From Mesostigma viride (taxonomy: Eukaryota; Streptophyta; Mesostigmatophyceae; Mesostigmatales; Mesostigmataceae), in the NCBI GenBank assembly GCA_009746045.1, contig RPFO01000276.1:1680824-1744823 (forward strand): a stretch of DNA of 64,000 bases. The letters run 5' to 3'. Both the position numbers and the translations under genes were made by a program. The notes below the pieces were generated by a model. The model was not told the origin of the DNA. It searched no databases and saw nothing but the letters and a program-made list of their open reading frames with translations. Shown piece after piece: positions 45,821-54,212 of the stretch; the stretch's first letter is position 1, and the number at the start of each line of letters is the position of its first letter.

Positions 45821-46461
45821 TTATACCGCGTCGGCCCACCTCTCCACTCGGCGAACGATCTCCTCGCCGTCGATCCTGCGCCGATCCGACGGCGTTTCGT
45901 CGTCCCGTACCGACGTGTCGGCCGTGCCGATCGTGTCGGCCGTGCCGATCGTGTCGGCCGTGCCGATCGCGTCGGACGCGTCGGTCGCGTCGGCCGTACC
46001 GATCGCGTCGTCCGCATCGGCGCGGAAAGCGGCCAGAGCCTTCGAGAAGCGGTACAGCGTTTCCACGGGGCAACCGAGCTTCATGTGGTACACGCGGTAG
46101 CACACGAGGCGGACGTTGCTGGCCGCGTACCCCTTGGACGGATCGATGAGGTCGACCGCGCCGAATCGTCGTGGCGCGGCTCGCCCGCCCGCGGCGCCTC
46201 GTGGGACATGGCCAGGCCCGTCAGGCGACACCGGCCGCCCTGCCGCTTCCACATGTCCGCGAGCTCCTTCACCGTCAGGGACACTTTCTTCCCCCGGCCG
46301 TGGCCTCGCGCGTTAGAGATGCTCTTCAGCTGGTGGCGGAAGTAGCCCTCGAGCGTCGACCGCTGGCGCCGGACGGCCTCGAGTTTGTCCCCGGGCCCGA
46401 AACCCTTGCGTTCCTCGTCCGTCGGCTCGAACCCGTGACCGTGCGCGCGATCCAGTGCCAT
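45821..46461 (-). CDS. HNH-type endonuclease-like protein (one frameshift)
   Basis: From ATG 46461 the first 90 residues are basic and helical and include WKRQGGRCRLTGLAM. The frame changes near 46185-46195, after which VDLIDPSKGYAASNVRLVC and YHMKLG follow. The order GG-x-C-x-LTG ... VD-x-IDPSKGY ... NVRLVC matches HNH-type homing-like nucleases of phages and giant viruses. The catalytic His positions fall near the break and cannot be certified. The C-terminal 60 residues contain a six-residue repeat (DTIGTA type) encoded by an 18-bp tandem array. Confidence 0.5.
45915..46004 (+). repeat. 18-bp tandem repeat (five units)
   Basis: GTGTCGGCCGTGCCGATC repeated perfectly at 45915, 45933 and 45951, then two diverged units to 46004. 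It is in frame with the minus-strand HNH-like gene, giving six-residue repeats, so copy number can vary without breaking the frame. Confidence 0.8.
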
Positions 46462-46520
46462 GGCCGCGATAGACGCGCGGTCGGATCCTCGTGATGGACG
46501 GAGACAAGTTTCGGGCCCGT

Positions 46521-47477
46521 TCAGCCGCACAAGGCGACCCCCCGACGCCGGTCCGCGCCGCCGCACGGGAGGGTGCGGACGCGCGGCTTGCACACGGCGG
46601 ACCCGGGCGCGGTGGATCGCAGGAATTTCGAGAACTTGGACGCGCGGTCCAGGTGGTACGTGGCGATGATCTTGCGCGCCGCGTCGGATCGCGGGCGGTT
46701 GGCGGCGAAGGACGCCGCGCCTATGATGTGGGAAGGCGCCGGGGCCGCGGTCTGCGTCCCCACGGCCGCCGTCGACGCCTTGACCGCCTCCTTCGCCGCC
46801 TCCTGGGCTTGTCCGAGGACCGGGGCCGAATGGCTCGCTCGCATGGCGCGCGCCTTATCGGCCGCCAGTTTCAGCAAGTTGAAGGTCCCGACCGTCCCGT
46901 GGGTCACCGCGTCCTGGAGCGACCCGAAGGCGCTCACGATCCTCTCCCGATCGCTCGGCGCGAGCGACGTCGCGACGACCTCGCGGAGTTCCTCCAGGGT
47001 CATTTTGGCGATGTCGGTCGCCGGAATCTTGGGGTTCGTCAGACGAGCGATGTTGAAGAGGCGGGCGTGCGAACTCGTGTCGCGGAGGGCGGCCTCCGTC
47101 AGCGCCGTCGTGACGGCCGTCACGATCTCGTCCGACACCATCGCGCACAGGTTCGGCTTCGTGGCCCCGTGGAGGAGGTCCTTGGGGATCGTCGGGTGCA
47201 AGTAGGACGCGAGTTCCACCGCCTCCGACTTGGTCATTTTCTTCGCCAAGCCCTGCGAACAGTTCGCCATGTACGCGTTCGACGAGGAGAACCACGAGCC
47301 GGTCCGCAGTTCCGGGCGAGTCGAAGGGAAGCCGGCCTTCTCGAGGGTCTTCGCGAACTTCGCGCTCGCTTCCGCGGTCACGGGCGGCGGGTCGGCGCGG
47401 AGGGCCGCCAGCGCTTCGGTAAGAGTCCCGACCCCCTTGGAGGCTGTCGCGGGCCAAGCGGTCGACCGGGGGTCCAC
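46521..47477 (-). CDS. 2-cysteine-adaptor-like protein, paralogue C (body)
   Basis: About 318 residues. The adaptor-like plan of paralogues A and B recurs (CSQGLAKKMTKSEAVELA, KPNLCAMVSDEIV, then MTLEELREVVATSL), followed by a helical region and an Ala-rich linker. The only start at the left boundary is GTG 47477, directly after a TGA in the same frame, so this is probably the body of one protein whose N-terminus is the 47478-47907 segment. An internal ATG (AYMANC) is another possible start. It lacks the long hydrophobic part of paralogue B. Confidence 0.55.
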   Translation of the reverse strand: MDPRSTAWPATASKGVGTLTEALAALRADPPPVTAEASAKFAKTLEKAGFPSTRPELRTGSWFSSSNAYMANCSQGLAKKMTKSEAVELASYLHPTIPKDLLHGATKPNLCAMVSDEIVTAVTTALTEAALRDTSSHARLFNIARLTNPKIPATDIAKMTLEELREVVATSLAPSDRERIVSAFGSLQDAVTHGTVGTFNLLKLAADKARAMRASHSAPVLGQAQEAAKEAVKASTAAVGTQTAAPAPSHIIGAASFAANRPRSDAARKIIATYHLDRASKFSKFLRSTAPGSAVCKPRVRTLPCGGADRRRGVALCG

Positions 47478-47907
47478 TCAGACTTGGCGAGCCAGGACCG
47501 GGATCTCGTTCTTCGCCTCGAAGGCGTAGCTGCCCCCGCTCGACTTGTCCTTCGCGAGCTGCTTGGTCCAGTAATCGATGGTCGGGGTGCTCTTGGCCGC
47601 CGCTACGGACGACGAGTACGGCGTGTACGTGTACGTGTCGCGGGCGGCGGTCGCGGCGACCGGTTGCGCGTAGTAGGAGGTCGACTTCCGATCGGCCTCT
47701 CGACTCGCCGCGGCCCGCGCGTACAAATCGGTGAGAGCCGCGGCGTCGTATTCCTCGGCCGCGGCGCGGGCGACGAGGACGGTCCTCCGCCCGCGATGTT
47801 CCGCAGGAGCATTTCTCGGAACGTGTCTGTAGAGGTCGCGTCCCCGCCTGGTCTGCGGCCTGTCTCATGTACGGCTCCAAATGGGCGTGCGACACCCTTC
47901 GACTCAT
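47478..47907 (-). CDS. N-terminal segment upstream of adaptor paralogue C (frameshifts, in-frame TGA)
   Basis: Reading from ATG 47907 the pieces MSRRVSHAHLEPYMRQAAD, then an Ala/Arg-rich helix, then a Ser/Thr/Tyr-rich region ending at TGA 47478, lie in successive frames with changes near 47850 and 47780. The stop is in frame with the following adaptor-like gene. The likely original is one protein of about 460 residues. Alternatively it is a small independent protein of about 140 residues. Confidence 0.4.
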
Positions 47908-47957
47908 GGGCGCGTATTATAACCAATGCTAATATTTGATTTCGGACCGACGGCGAG

Positions 47958-48254
47958 ATGAACGCGGTCGTGTTGAACGAGGACGACCCGTGCGTCACCC
48001 CGGCCGTCGTGCCCGTGGCCGGACGGTATCGCATCCTGTTGGGCATCCTGGGCACGAGCGCCACGACCGTGGTATCGCACGGACCGTGCGGGTACGAACT
48101 CGAATACGACGCGAACGCGCACAAGAAAAACCGCAAACTCAACGTGCACGCGAGCCTGGCGTTCGGGAAAGCCGTCTACGGCGACGCGATCGTCCGGAAT
48201 TGCGACGGGGCCGCGTGGGATCTGCACGTTCGCAAGCCGTGCGGTCGTTCGTGA
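47958..48254 (+). CDS. Small unrecognised protein
   Basis: A 98-residue protein from ATG 47958, divergent from the gene at 47907 over a 50-bp AT-containing gap. It looks beta-rich (GRYRILLGILGTSATTVVSHG, LNVHASLAFGKAVYGDAIV) with three Cys and ends in a basic tail. No membrane segment. Function unknown. Confidence 0.5.
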   Translation: MNAVVLNEDDPCVTPAVVPVAGRYRILLGILGTSATTVVSHGPCGYELEYDANAHKKNRKLNVHASLAFGKAVYGDAIVRNCDGAAWDLHVRKPCGRS

Positions 48255-48257
48255 CGC

Positions 48258-48340
48258 GTCGGCGTGCATACTCGTGTGCATTTGGGTGCATTCGTGTATG
48301 TGTATGGGACAGTGTGTGTGTGCATACGCATTCGTGGGGC
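48258..48340. repeat. GT-rich, TGTGCAT-like imperfect repeat
   Basis: Several TGCATTTGGGTGCATTCGTGTATGT-like steps and a GTGTGTGTGTG run lie between the stop of the 98-residue gene and the end of the VLTF2-like gene. A simple-sequence tract; TTTATTGCGATAAA follows at about 48357-48370 as a 3'-end signal. Confidence 0.5.
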
Positions 48341-48389
48341 GCGAAACGGCGGAATCTTTATTGCGATAAATACGTGGGAGTCGTTCGGA

Positions 48390-49190
48390 TCACTTGGATT
48401 TGAAGGTCACGAACTTGTCTAGCGAGCACGACGGCTTTACGAGGGACTTGGTCCTCTTGACGCTCAGCGGGGCGGGAGGCTTGCCCCTCCGGACGGCCGC
48501 GTCCGCGCCGCCCTCGATCCTCTTCCGCGAGGGCTCCGCGTCTTTCTTCGTGGTCCTGGCCCGTTCGCTGATCTTGCGGGCGCAGTCCACCTGCTGTATG
48601 AACTCCATGTCGTACGGCGGCTCCTTCACCATGTGGATCTCGGTCCTGGTGGACGCCCGGAACTCCTCGACGGTCATGTACCCCCCGAACATTTTCAGAC
48701 ACGTGCGCGGGGGCGCCGTGATCACCCCGCGGAACTGCCGCGCGTCCCGTCGCGGGTTCATCTTCCACAGGCGGAGACACATGAGGAAGATGAACCCCGT
48801 GCGCCGCGCCGACTCGCCCCCCTGCCCCGAATCGGAGGTGTTGTACGCCTTGACGCAGCTGAAAGAGCAGAAGCACCCCTTCACCGTGAACCCCTTCCCT
48901 TCCCGGTACTTGATCGGCAGCGCGCAAGGCACCGTGTCGAACGGGTGGCAGCACCACCAGCAGCAGGTGTCCACCCGCTCCGGCCACCCGGCGTGCCGCG
49001 TGCGGTCCAACAGGTCTAGCAACGGCTTCACTTGGAACACGCGGTGCGGCCCCGCGCGGTCGGTCACCGCGCCTTTTTCGGGACCCGCCTCCGCGTCCGT
49101 CTCCTCGTCCGACGCGTCCATCGGGACGGGATAATCGCGCTCCGAGACATCGTCCCCGTCCAGATACGCGTCGTCATCTGTGTAGGACAT
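48390..49190 (-). CDS. Late transcription factor VLTF2-like (poxvirus A1-like) zinc protein
   Basis: A 266-residue protein from ATG 49190. The N-terminal 45 residues are acidic. Residues about 75-125 contain CCWWCCHPFDTVPCALPIKY and GCFCSFSCVKAYN, the Cys-rich zinc-binding module that identifies the VLTF2-like family of nucleocytoviruses. The C-terminal 60 residues are Lys/Arg-rich. Together with VLTF3 it is expected to direct late gene transcription. Intact. Confidence 0.82.
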   Translation of the reverse strand: MSYTDDDAYLDGDDVSERDYPVPMDASDEETDAEAGPEKGAVTDRAGPHRVFQVKPLLDLLDRTRHAGWPERVDTCCWWCCHPFDTVPCALPIKYREGKGFTVKGCFCSFSCVKAYNTSDSGQGGESARRTGFIFLMCLRLWKMNPRRDARQFRGVITAPPRTCLKMFGGYMTVEEFRASTRTEIHMVKEPPYDMEFIQQVDCARKISERARTTKKDAEPSRKRIEGGADAAVRRGKPPAPLSVKRTKSLVKPSCSLDKFVTFKSK

Positions 49191-49274
49191 TCGCGACGTC
49201 CGGACGTCCTTTCCGCGAATCGGTGAGTGAGAGCTCGCGCTCGCGAACCCCTTTCCCACGAGACGGGGCGATTT

Positions 49275-50084
49275 CTATTCGCCCTCGACGGCCGCGCGCG
49301 TCGGAGGTACGGACGCCGCCCGATTCGACGGGATCGGGCCGTCGATCACGCCGGGACACGAGAGGTCGTACGTCCCCGTCTCCCCCGTGGCGTAGAAGAT
49401 CCGCAGACGGTCGCCCGCCCCGATCGCGCGAGGTCCCGCGCCGCCGCCCTTGGCGTCCGAGGGCGCGTGACGAGCTATCCAGTGTATGGCGCCGTCCACG
49501 GGCGGGGGCATGCCGTCGCCCACGTACAGGTCGCGCATCGGACCGGCCAAGGCGATCGCGTCGTCCGTCACGAGTCGCTCCGTGTCCGATCCGAACGACG
49601 CGGACAGCACGCGTCTCTTGGACATGGACACCGCGAGTCGCTGGTCCTCGGTCGGGGCGGTGGGCGGGAACTTGACCCGCCGGCCCGTTTCGTTCAGGTC
49701 GTACACGATCGCGTACGATTTGCCCGAATGCGCGCGCCCGGGGACGATGTACTCCACTCCCAGGAACACGCGTTCGCCCGGCCGCTCGAACCACGACACG
49801 TCCACCTGGTCTCGGAACTCGCGGACGTCGCAGTCCAGGACTCCCTCGTCCACCCGTCTCACGAACTCGCGCGTCACGTCCGCGTCGCCGGACGCGTCGT
49901 ACAATATCGCGCGGGTCACCAGGATGTTGGGAGGGTCGACTCGCCGGAGAGCGGTCCACCGCCTGTGGAACGTCCGCGCGAGCGCGAGCACCCACAGGAC
50001 GGCGAGCCAGAGCGCTTCGAGCAGCCGGTCGGGCAAGGCGTCCGTCACGAACGCCGCGAGCCGTCGGTCGGGCATCGCGTCCAT
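49275..50084 (-). CDS. Membrane-anchored protein of unknown function
   Basis: A 269-residue protein from ATG 50084. A hydrophobic segment at about 21-40 (LLEALWLAVLWVLALARTF) is followed by a soluble beta-rich domain (GERVFLGVEYIVPG, SYAIVYDLNETGRRVKF). Its start codon overlaps the stop of the upstream gene (ATGA), so the two are translationally coupled or at least co-transcribed. A signal-anchor type II membrane protein is inferred. Family unknown. Confidence 0.55.
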   Translation of the reverse strand: MDAMPDRRLAAFVTDALPDRLLEALWLAVLWVLALARTFHRRWTALRRVDPPNILVTRAILYDASGDADVTREFVRRVDEGVLDCDVREFRDQVDVSWFERPGERVFLGVEYIVPGRAHSGKSYAIVYDLNETGRRVKFPPTAPTEDQRLAVSMSKRRVLSASFGSDTERLVTDDAIALAGPMRDLYVGDGMPPPVDGAIHWIARHAPSDAKGGGAGPRAIGAGDRLRIFYATGETGTYDLSCPGVIDGPIPSNRAASVPPTRAAVEGE

Positions 50085-50470
50085 CACTGGAAACCCGTCG
50101 CGTCCTTCTCCGTACGCAGGACACTTTTTAGGTGATGGGAACGCACCTTGCCGGGATCCGCCGCGTACGTGGACGCGATGTACGATTTCAGACCCTCGGG
50201 CGTCAGGCCGTGTCCCCGCGACCGGGACACGGGCGCCTGTTCGTGCCACGCCTTCGCGTCGGCCGCGGCCGTCTCGGGCGGCGGGTGCGAGAACGAGACG
50301 GACGGACGCGCCGAGGGCTTCGTGGCGGACGGGAGCGAGTCGGACCAGGACGCGTCGTCCGCGTCGTCGACGTCGGGATTGCTGATGGCCGAGGAGAGGG
50401 TCCCGGCGGGCTTGGTCTTGGCGGGAGCGCGGGACGCGGGGGTTGACGTGTACTCGGAATACCACGCCAT
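50084..50470 (-). CDS. Ser/Ala/Pro-rich protein with a conserved-looking C-terminus
   Basis: A 128-residue protein from ATG 50470. The first 85 residues are low-complexity. The C-terminal 40 residues look folded and basic (GLTPEGLKSYIASTYAADPG, KSVLRTEKD). No motif is recognised. It forms a two-gene unit with the membrane protein downstream (4-bp overlap). Confidence 0.5.
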   Translation of the reverse strand: MAWYSEYTSTPASRAPAKTKPAGTLSSAISNPDVDDADDASWSDSLPSATKPSARPSVSFSHPPPETAAADAKAWHEQAPVSRSRGHGLTPEGLKSYIASTYAADPGKVRSHHLKSVLRTEKDATGFQ

Positions 50471-50591
50471 GAGCCGATCCGTTCTCTCCTTTTTATCCGC
50501 GAAACAAAAATCCGTCGACCGAAACGCGCGCCGCTGCCACCGGAACTTCTCGATAGGAGTACCGAGACTGCGAGATCGCACTGGCGGCCAG

Positions 50592-51208
50592 ATGAACGAG
50601 CTTCCGGACGGGGCGTACTGCCGGATGTACCGGCGGTTCTTGCGGTCCGCGACGGCGTGGAGGGAAGACGTCGAGGCGCGGAGGGACGCGGACGCTGCGG
50701 CTTCTTTCGACAGCGATTTCGCCGGTCTCCGCGAGCGAGCGCGCGCCCGGAGGTGGGAGTACCTTTCCGGCCTGTGCTCCCTGATCGAGGGGTACGCGAG
50801 CGACTCGGAGAAAATGCGGCTGACGTTCGCGTCCCTGCCGGCCCCCGGAATTCTGCACGAGGTCCATTACCGTAATCGCGTGGACCCCGTGCCCCGCCCC
50901 CCGCCCGCCTATCTGGCGACGAATCCCAGAGGCGGCTGTGCGACGCGTTCTATCGCTCCTCCAAGGCGTGGAAGGCGGAGATGACCAAGCGGTGGATGGA
51001 CAGGTCCGGGTTCGATGCCCGCGATCCCAAGGCGTCGCTGGGCCACGCGCGCGAATGCCAGTGGAGATACCTCCTCGGCCTCGCCTCCATGATCCGACAA
51101 TACATGAGCGACTCCGCCGAACTCCACCGACGGATGCTGGCTCTCCGCGCGTCCCCTTCGTGGCCGAACGACCGGCGGCCGCATAAGAAAACCGCGATAC
51201 CAGTATAG
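50592..51208 (+). CDS. Protein with an internal duplication (frameshift between halves)
   Basis: From ATG 50592 the first half has the pattern CRMYRRFLRSATAW ... RRWEYLSGLCSLIEGYASDS. After a shift near 50925-50935 the second half repeats it: LCDAFYRSSKAW ... CQWRYLLGLASMIRQYMSDS. Each half is about 75 residues of helix. The whole would be about 205 residues, or two tandem genes if the break is real. Not recognised. The conserved Trp, Tyr and Leu positions point to a small helical domain duplicated within the virus. Confidence 0.5.
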
Positions 51209-51209
51209 A

Positions 51210-52427
51210 ATGCCCGGTCAGCGCATGCCTGCTACGAGACGGAAGTCCGGTCGAGGAAGCCGCGGATCTACTTGGACTCCTGTTCGACCACGCAGCCGCA
51301 CGCGTCCGTCGTCGACGTCCTCGCCGACGTCGCCAAACGCGCGTACGGCAACGCGTCGAGCAGCCACGTGGCGGGTCGAGACTCGCGAGCGATCGTGGAG
51401 GCGTGCAGGAAGAGGATCGGCAAGTGTCTCGGGGTCCCCCCGAACGCGTGGTGTTCACGTCCGGCTCACCGAGAGCAACAACATCGTGCTCCACGGGGTC
51501 ATGGAGCATCACGGCAACCGCGGGGTGGTGCTGACCTCGGCCATCGAGCACCCGAGCGGGATCAAGCCTTTGGAGCACTTGCAGAGGATCACGAGGGGCG
51601 GGGTGAAGGTGGTCAAGATCCCCGTGGACGGACAGGGGTTCCTCGACATGGAGGAACTGCGCCGAGCCGTGCGGATGTACGGTAAGGACGTGAAACTCGC
51701 GTCGTTCATCTACGCGTCCAACGAGCTCGGGACGATCCAGGACTTGGGCGCCATCCGCCGCGTGTTGGGGAGAGACGTGTTCTTCCATTCGGACACGACC
51801 CAGGCCGCGGGGAAGTACGTCGTGCGGGGCTTGCGGTACCTCGACAGCTTCACGGTGTCGGGACATAAGATCCACGGGGTCAAGGGGACGGGCGCGCTCG
51901 TCGTCCGCGGGGACCTGGACCGCGTGGCGCCCTTAGCGTACGGCGGATCCCAGGAGAGGTTGTTGAGGCCCGGGACGGAGAGTCCGCCGCTGATATCCAG
52001 TCTGGCGGAGGCGGTGTGCCGAAACGCCAAAGGTATACGGGCAAAGACGCGCGAGGTGGGCGACGCGGCGGACCTCGTGCGACGGGGCATGGCCGAACTC
52101 GGCGCGGCCTTCAACGGTCCCGACTCCCCGGCGCGGAGAGTCCCGCATCTCGTGAGCGGGTCGTTCGTGGGCGTGGACTCGAGAGCCGTCTCGCGACTCC
52201 TGGCCAAGGAGGGGATATGCGTGTCCGTCGGCAGCGCGTGCAAACTCGGCAAACGCAGCGACGTGTTAAAGGCCGCGGGCAAGTCGAAGGCCCACGAGAA
52301 CGGGACCATCCGCGTGGGCGTGTCCGAGTACACGACCGAGTCCGACGTGCGCAAGTTTTTGACCGCCCTTCGCGCCGCCCTCGCGCACGTTTCCTTTAGC
52401 GCGCATAATACCCCATCGATTCGTTAG
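51210..52427 (+). CDS. Cysteine desulfurase (NifS/IscS-like, class V aminotransferase), frameshifted near its start
   Basis: PLP-enzyme motifs appear in order: YLDSCSTTQ and YGNASSSH (in a second frame, 51260-51450), HPSGIKP, ASNELGTIQD, HSDTTQAAGK, the PLP lysine in SGHKIHGVKGTG, and the sulfur-carrying cysteine in SVGSACKLGK. The frame changes near 51450 and probably near 51255, where the true start (ATG 51210 or 51228) must join. The family removes sulfur from cysteine, leaving alanine, and supplies Fe-S cluster or tRNA-thiolation pathways. Viral copies are unusual. A TATAG-like box (AGTATAGAATG) overlaps the ATG at 51210. Confidence 0.85.
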   Translation: MPGQRMPATRRKSGRGSRGSTWTPVRPRSRTRPSSTSSPTSPNARTATRRAATWRVETRERSWRRAGRGSASVSGSPRTRGVHVRLTESNNIVLHGVMEHHGNRGVVLTSAIEHPSGIKPLEHLQRITRGGVKVVKIPVDGQGFLDMEELRRAVRMYGKDVKLASFIYASNELGTIQDLGAIRRVLGRDVFFHSDTTQAAGKYVVRGLRYLDSFTVSGHKIHGVKGTGALVVRGDLDRVAPLAYGGSQERLLRPGTESPPLISSLAEAVCRNAKGIRAKTREVGDAADLVRRGMAELGAAFNGPDSPARRVPHLVSGSFVGVDSRAVSRLLAKEGICVSVGSACKLGKRSDVLKAAGKSKAHENGTIRVGVSEYTTESDVRKFLTALRAALAHVSFSAHNTPSIR

Positions 52428-52457
52428 ACGCGACAAGTTACCCCCCCCCCCCGTCCA

Positions 52458-52857
52458 TGGCCGAATCCCTGCGAGACCACGTCGCGTCTGTCTTGTCGAC
52501 GGCCGACTGCGTGCGGACAAGTACGGGCCGCGCGACCCCGCCCGGATCGTGGCTACCTACCTCCTGCGCACCTGTCCCTACCCCGACGACTTTGCGCGCG
52601 TCATGGCGCACAACATGACCGATCGTCGTCGCGAGTTCGTCCAAGAAATAGTGAGAAGATACGATGGCAGAGACGCGTATTTACAATGCGTGGACGAGTC
52701 CCGAGTGGAGGCGTGGAAATTGAGTTTTATTAGGAATATTCATAAATACATGTACAAAGCGGTCCTCGACCGCGTTCTAAGTCGACGCGGGCATCCAAGT
52801 CCGCCCCTCCTCCTACCCCATTGCTCACAAGAACCTACTTGTCCCTATCTACTTTAG
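52458..52857 (+). CDS. Unrecognised helical protein (one frameshift)
   Basis: From ATG 52458, preceded by a C11 run at 52441-52451. The N-terminal 20 residues are in one frame and the rest in another from about 52515; the joined product is about 130 residues. The helical core (YPDDFARVMAHNMTDRRREF, AYLQCVDESRVEAWKLSF) has no known motif. The last 25 residues are low-complexity. The homopolymer-rich context makes a sequencing indel likely. Confidence 0.45.
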
Positions 52858-52915
52858 ACATGCGAACGCTCCGGTCGTTCGACGCGGATGACGCGATCGT
52901 ATCTCGCGCGTGTGG

Positions 52916-53906
52916 TCACGATCTCGCGCGCTTGCGGTTCACGGCGTAGCTCCCGCTTCCCTCGCGTCGGTCGCTCAACACCAACCCTTCTTCGGACACG
53001 GCCCACGCGCGAGGGACGCCGCCCGAGACCTTTCGGAGACTCAGCTCGACAGAGTCGTACACGTCGGACTCGGAACGGTTGCGATAGGCGTTGTCCACCT
53101 TCTCCCCCGTCCTCGACACCAGGTCCATGGAGAACCAGTACCTGTCCCCGACCTGGACGGCCTCCCTTTCGATCATGTTCTTCATGCTGTCGGGGTACGC
53201 CAGTATCACGAGCAGGTCTCCCACCGCCCTCGCGAACACGGTCCTCTTGTCGTCCTCGCCCGTCACAAAATCGACCGCCGTGCGCGTGAAGCTCCAATTC
53301 TCGTTGCAGAGGACGACGTCCGTCTCGTCCTTCGTGGCTTCCAGATCGACGGGACAGGCTTCGTTGACGTACCGCGCGATCCATGATCGGACGACGCTCG
53401 AGTCCGCCCTTGTGCCTTTTCGCGAGAACGCGCGTTGAGCGACGTCGAACAGCCCCGCGGGGCAATAGATCACGTGCACCTGGTTCATCACGCGGTCGCG
53501 GGGGATACCGTTCAACAAGTATCCCATATCGCGCGCGACGCTGTCTTTGGTGATCGTGCGGCGGAGGACGATCTCGGAACGCGGGGTGAGGAAGCGGACG
53601 TACACCCCTCCGTCCCTGGTCGCTCGTTTGCAGACCGGGCGGTCGACGGGACGGCGACGAGCACGTTCGTGTCCCTGTCCACGCCGACGTATCGTCCGTC
53701 CGCGTACGTCAGCAGACGGATCGGAGTGGGTGGGGAGGACCGCGGGACATCAGCGATGTCCTCTTGTACCGGTGCTGTCACCGCGGCTGCTGGAACGGCA
53801 GTCGGGACATTGACGCTGTCCTCTGGTACCGTTCTGTCACGTCGACAATTCGAGCCGTCGAGGTGTCGGCGAGAGGCGCCTGGTCGTGCACGGTGGAAGA
53901 CGACAT
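52916..53906 (-). CDS. Unrecognised protein of about 330 residues (frameshifts)
   Basis: The main body from about 53605 to 52916 is a single 229-residue frame, beta-rich with several Cys and Trp (VHVIYCPAGLFDVAQRAF, RSWIARYVNEACPVDL, RYWFSMDLVSRTG). Upstream pieces to ATG 53906 give a Thr/Val/Pro-rich N-terminus, then a YADGRYVGVDRDTNVLVAVP block, with shifts near 53615 and 53850. The C-terminus is basic (NRKRARS). No family recognised. Confidence 0.5.
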
Positions 53907-54212
53907 ATTGTCGGTAGGCGATCGACGGACTCCGCGGATGTCGGAGTGGCGCGTTCTTGTTTTTCGAGTTGGGAGAGATCGGGATGTGATGGCCTCGAAC
54001 CCTACCGTGGGCGCTTTTTATATGGCTCGGAGCGTCCATGGGCACGAGGTGACGCGGCGCTCGTCCGGGACGTAACGCTCGAACGTGTCGTTGGAATCGA
54101 AACATATCCGATTTGCGACCCCGCCGGCGCCGCGCCTCGTCCGTGACGTCCGAGTCGACACGGCGGGCGGTTAATTTCTATCCAGTAAGCTATACTACGC
54201 TCCTGGAGACCC
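53907..54212. other. Divergent intergenic region of about 300 bp
   Basis: Separates the minus-strand gene starting at 53906 from the plus-strand gene at 54213. Open frames cross it, but codon composition is poor. The only clear element is the TATAC box at 54191. Confidence 0.35.
54191..54195 (+). promoter_or_regulatory. TATAC promoter-like box
   Basis: TATAC in AAGCTATACTACG, 18 bases upstream of ATG 54213; it supports that start. Confidence 0.4.
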
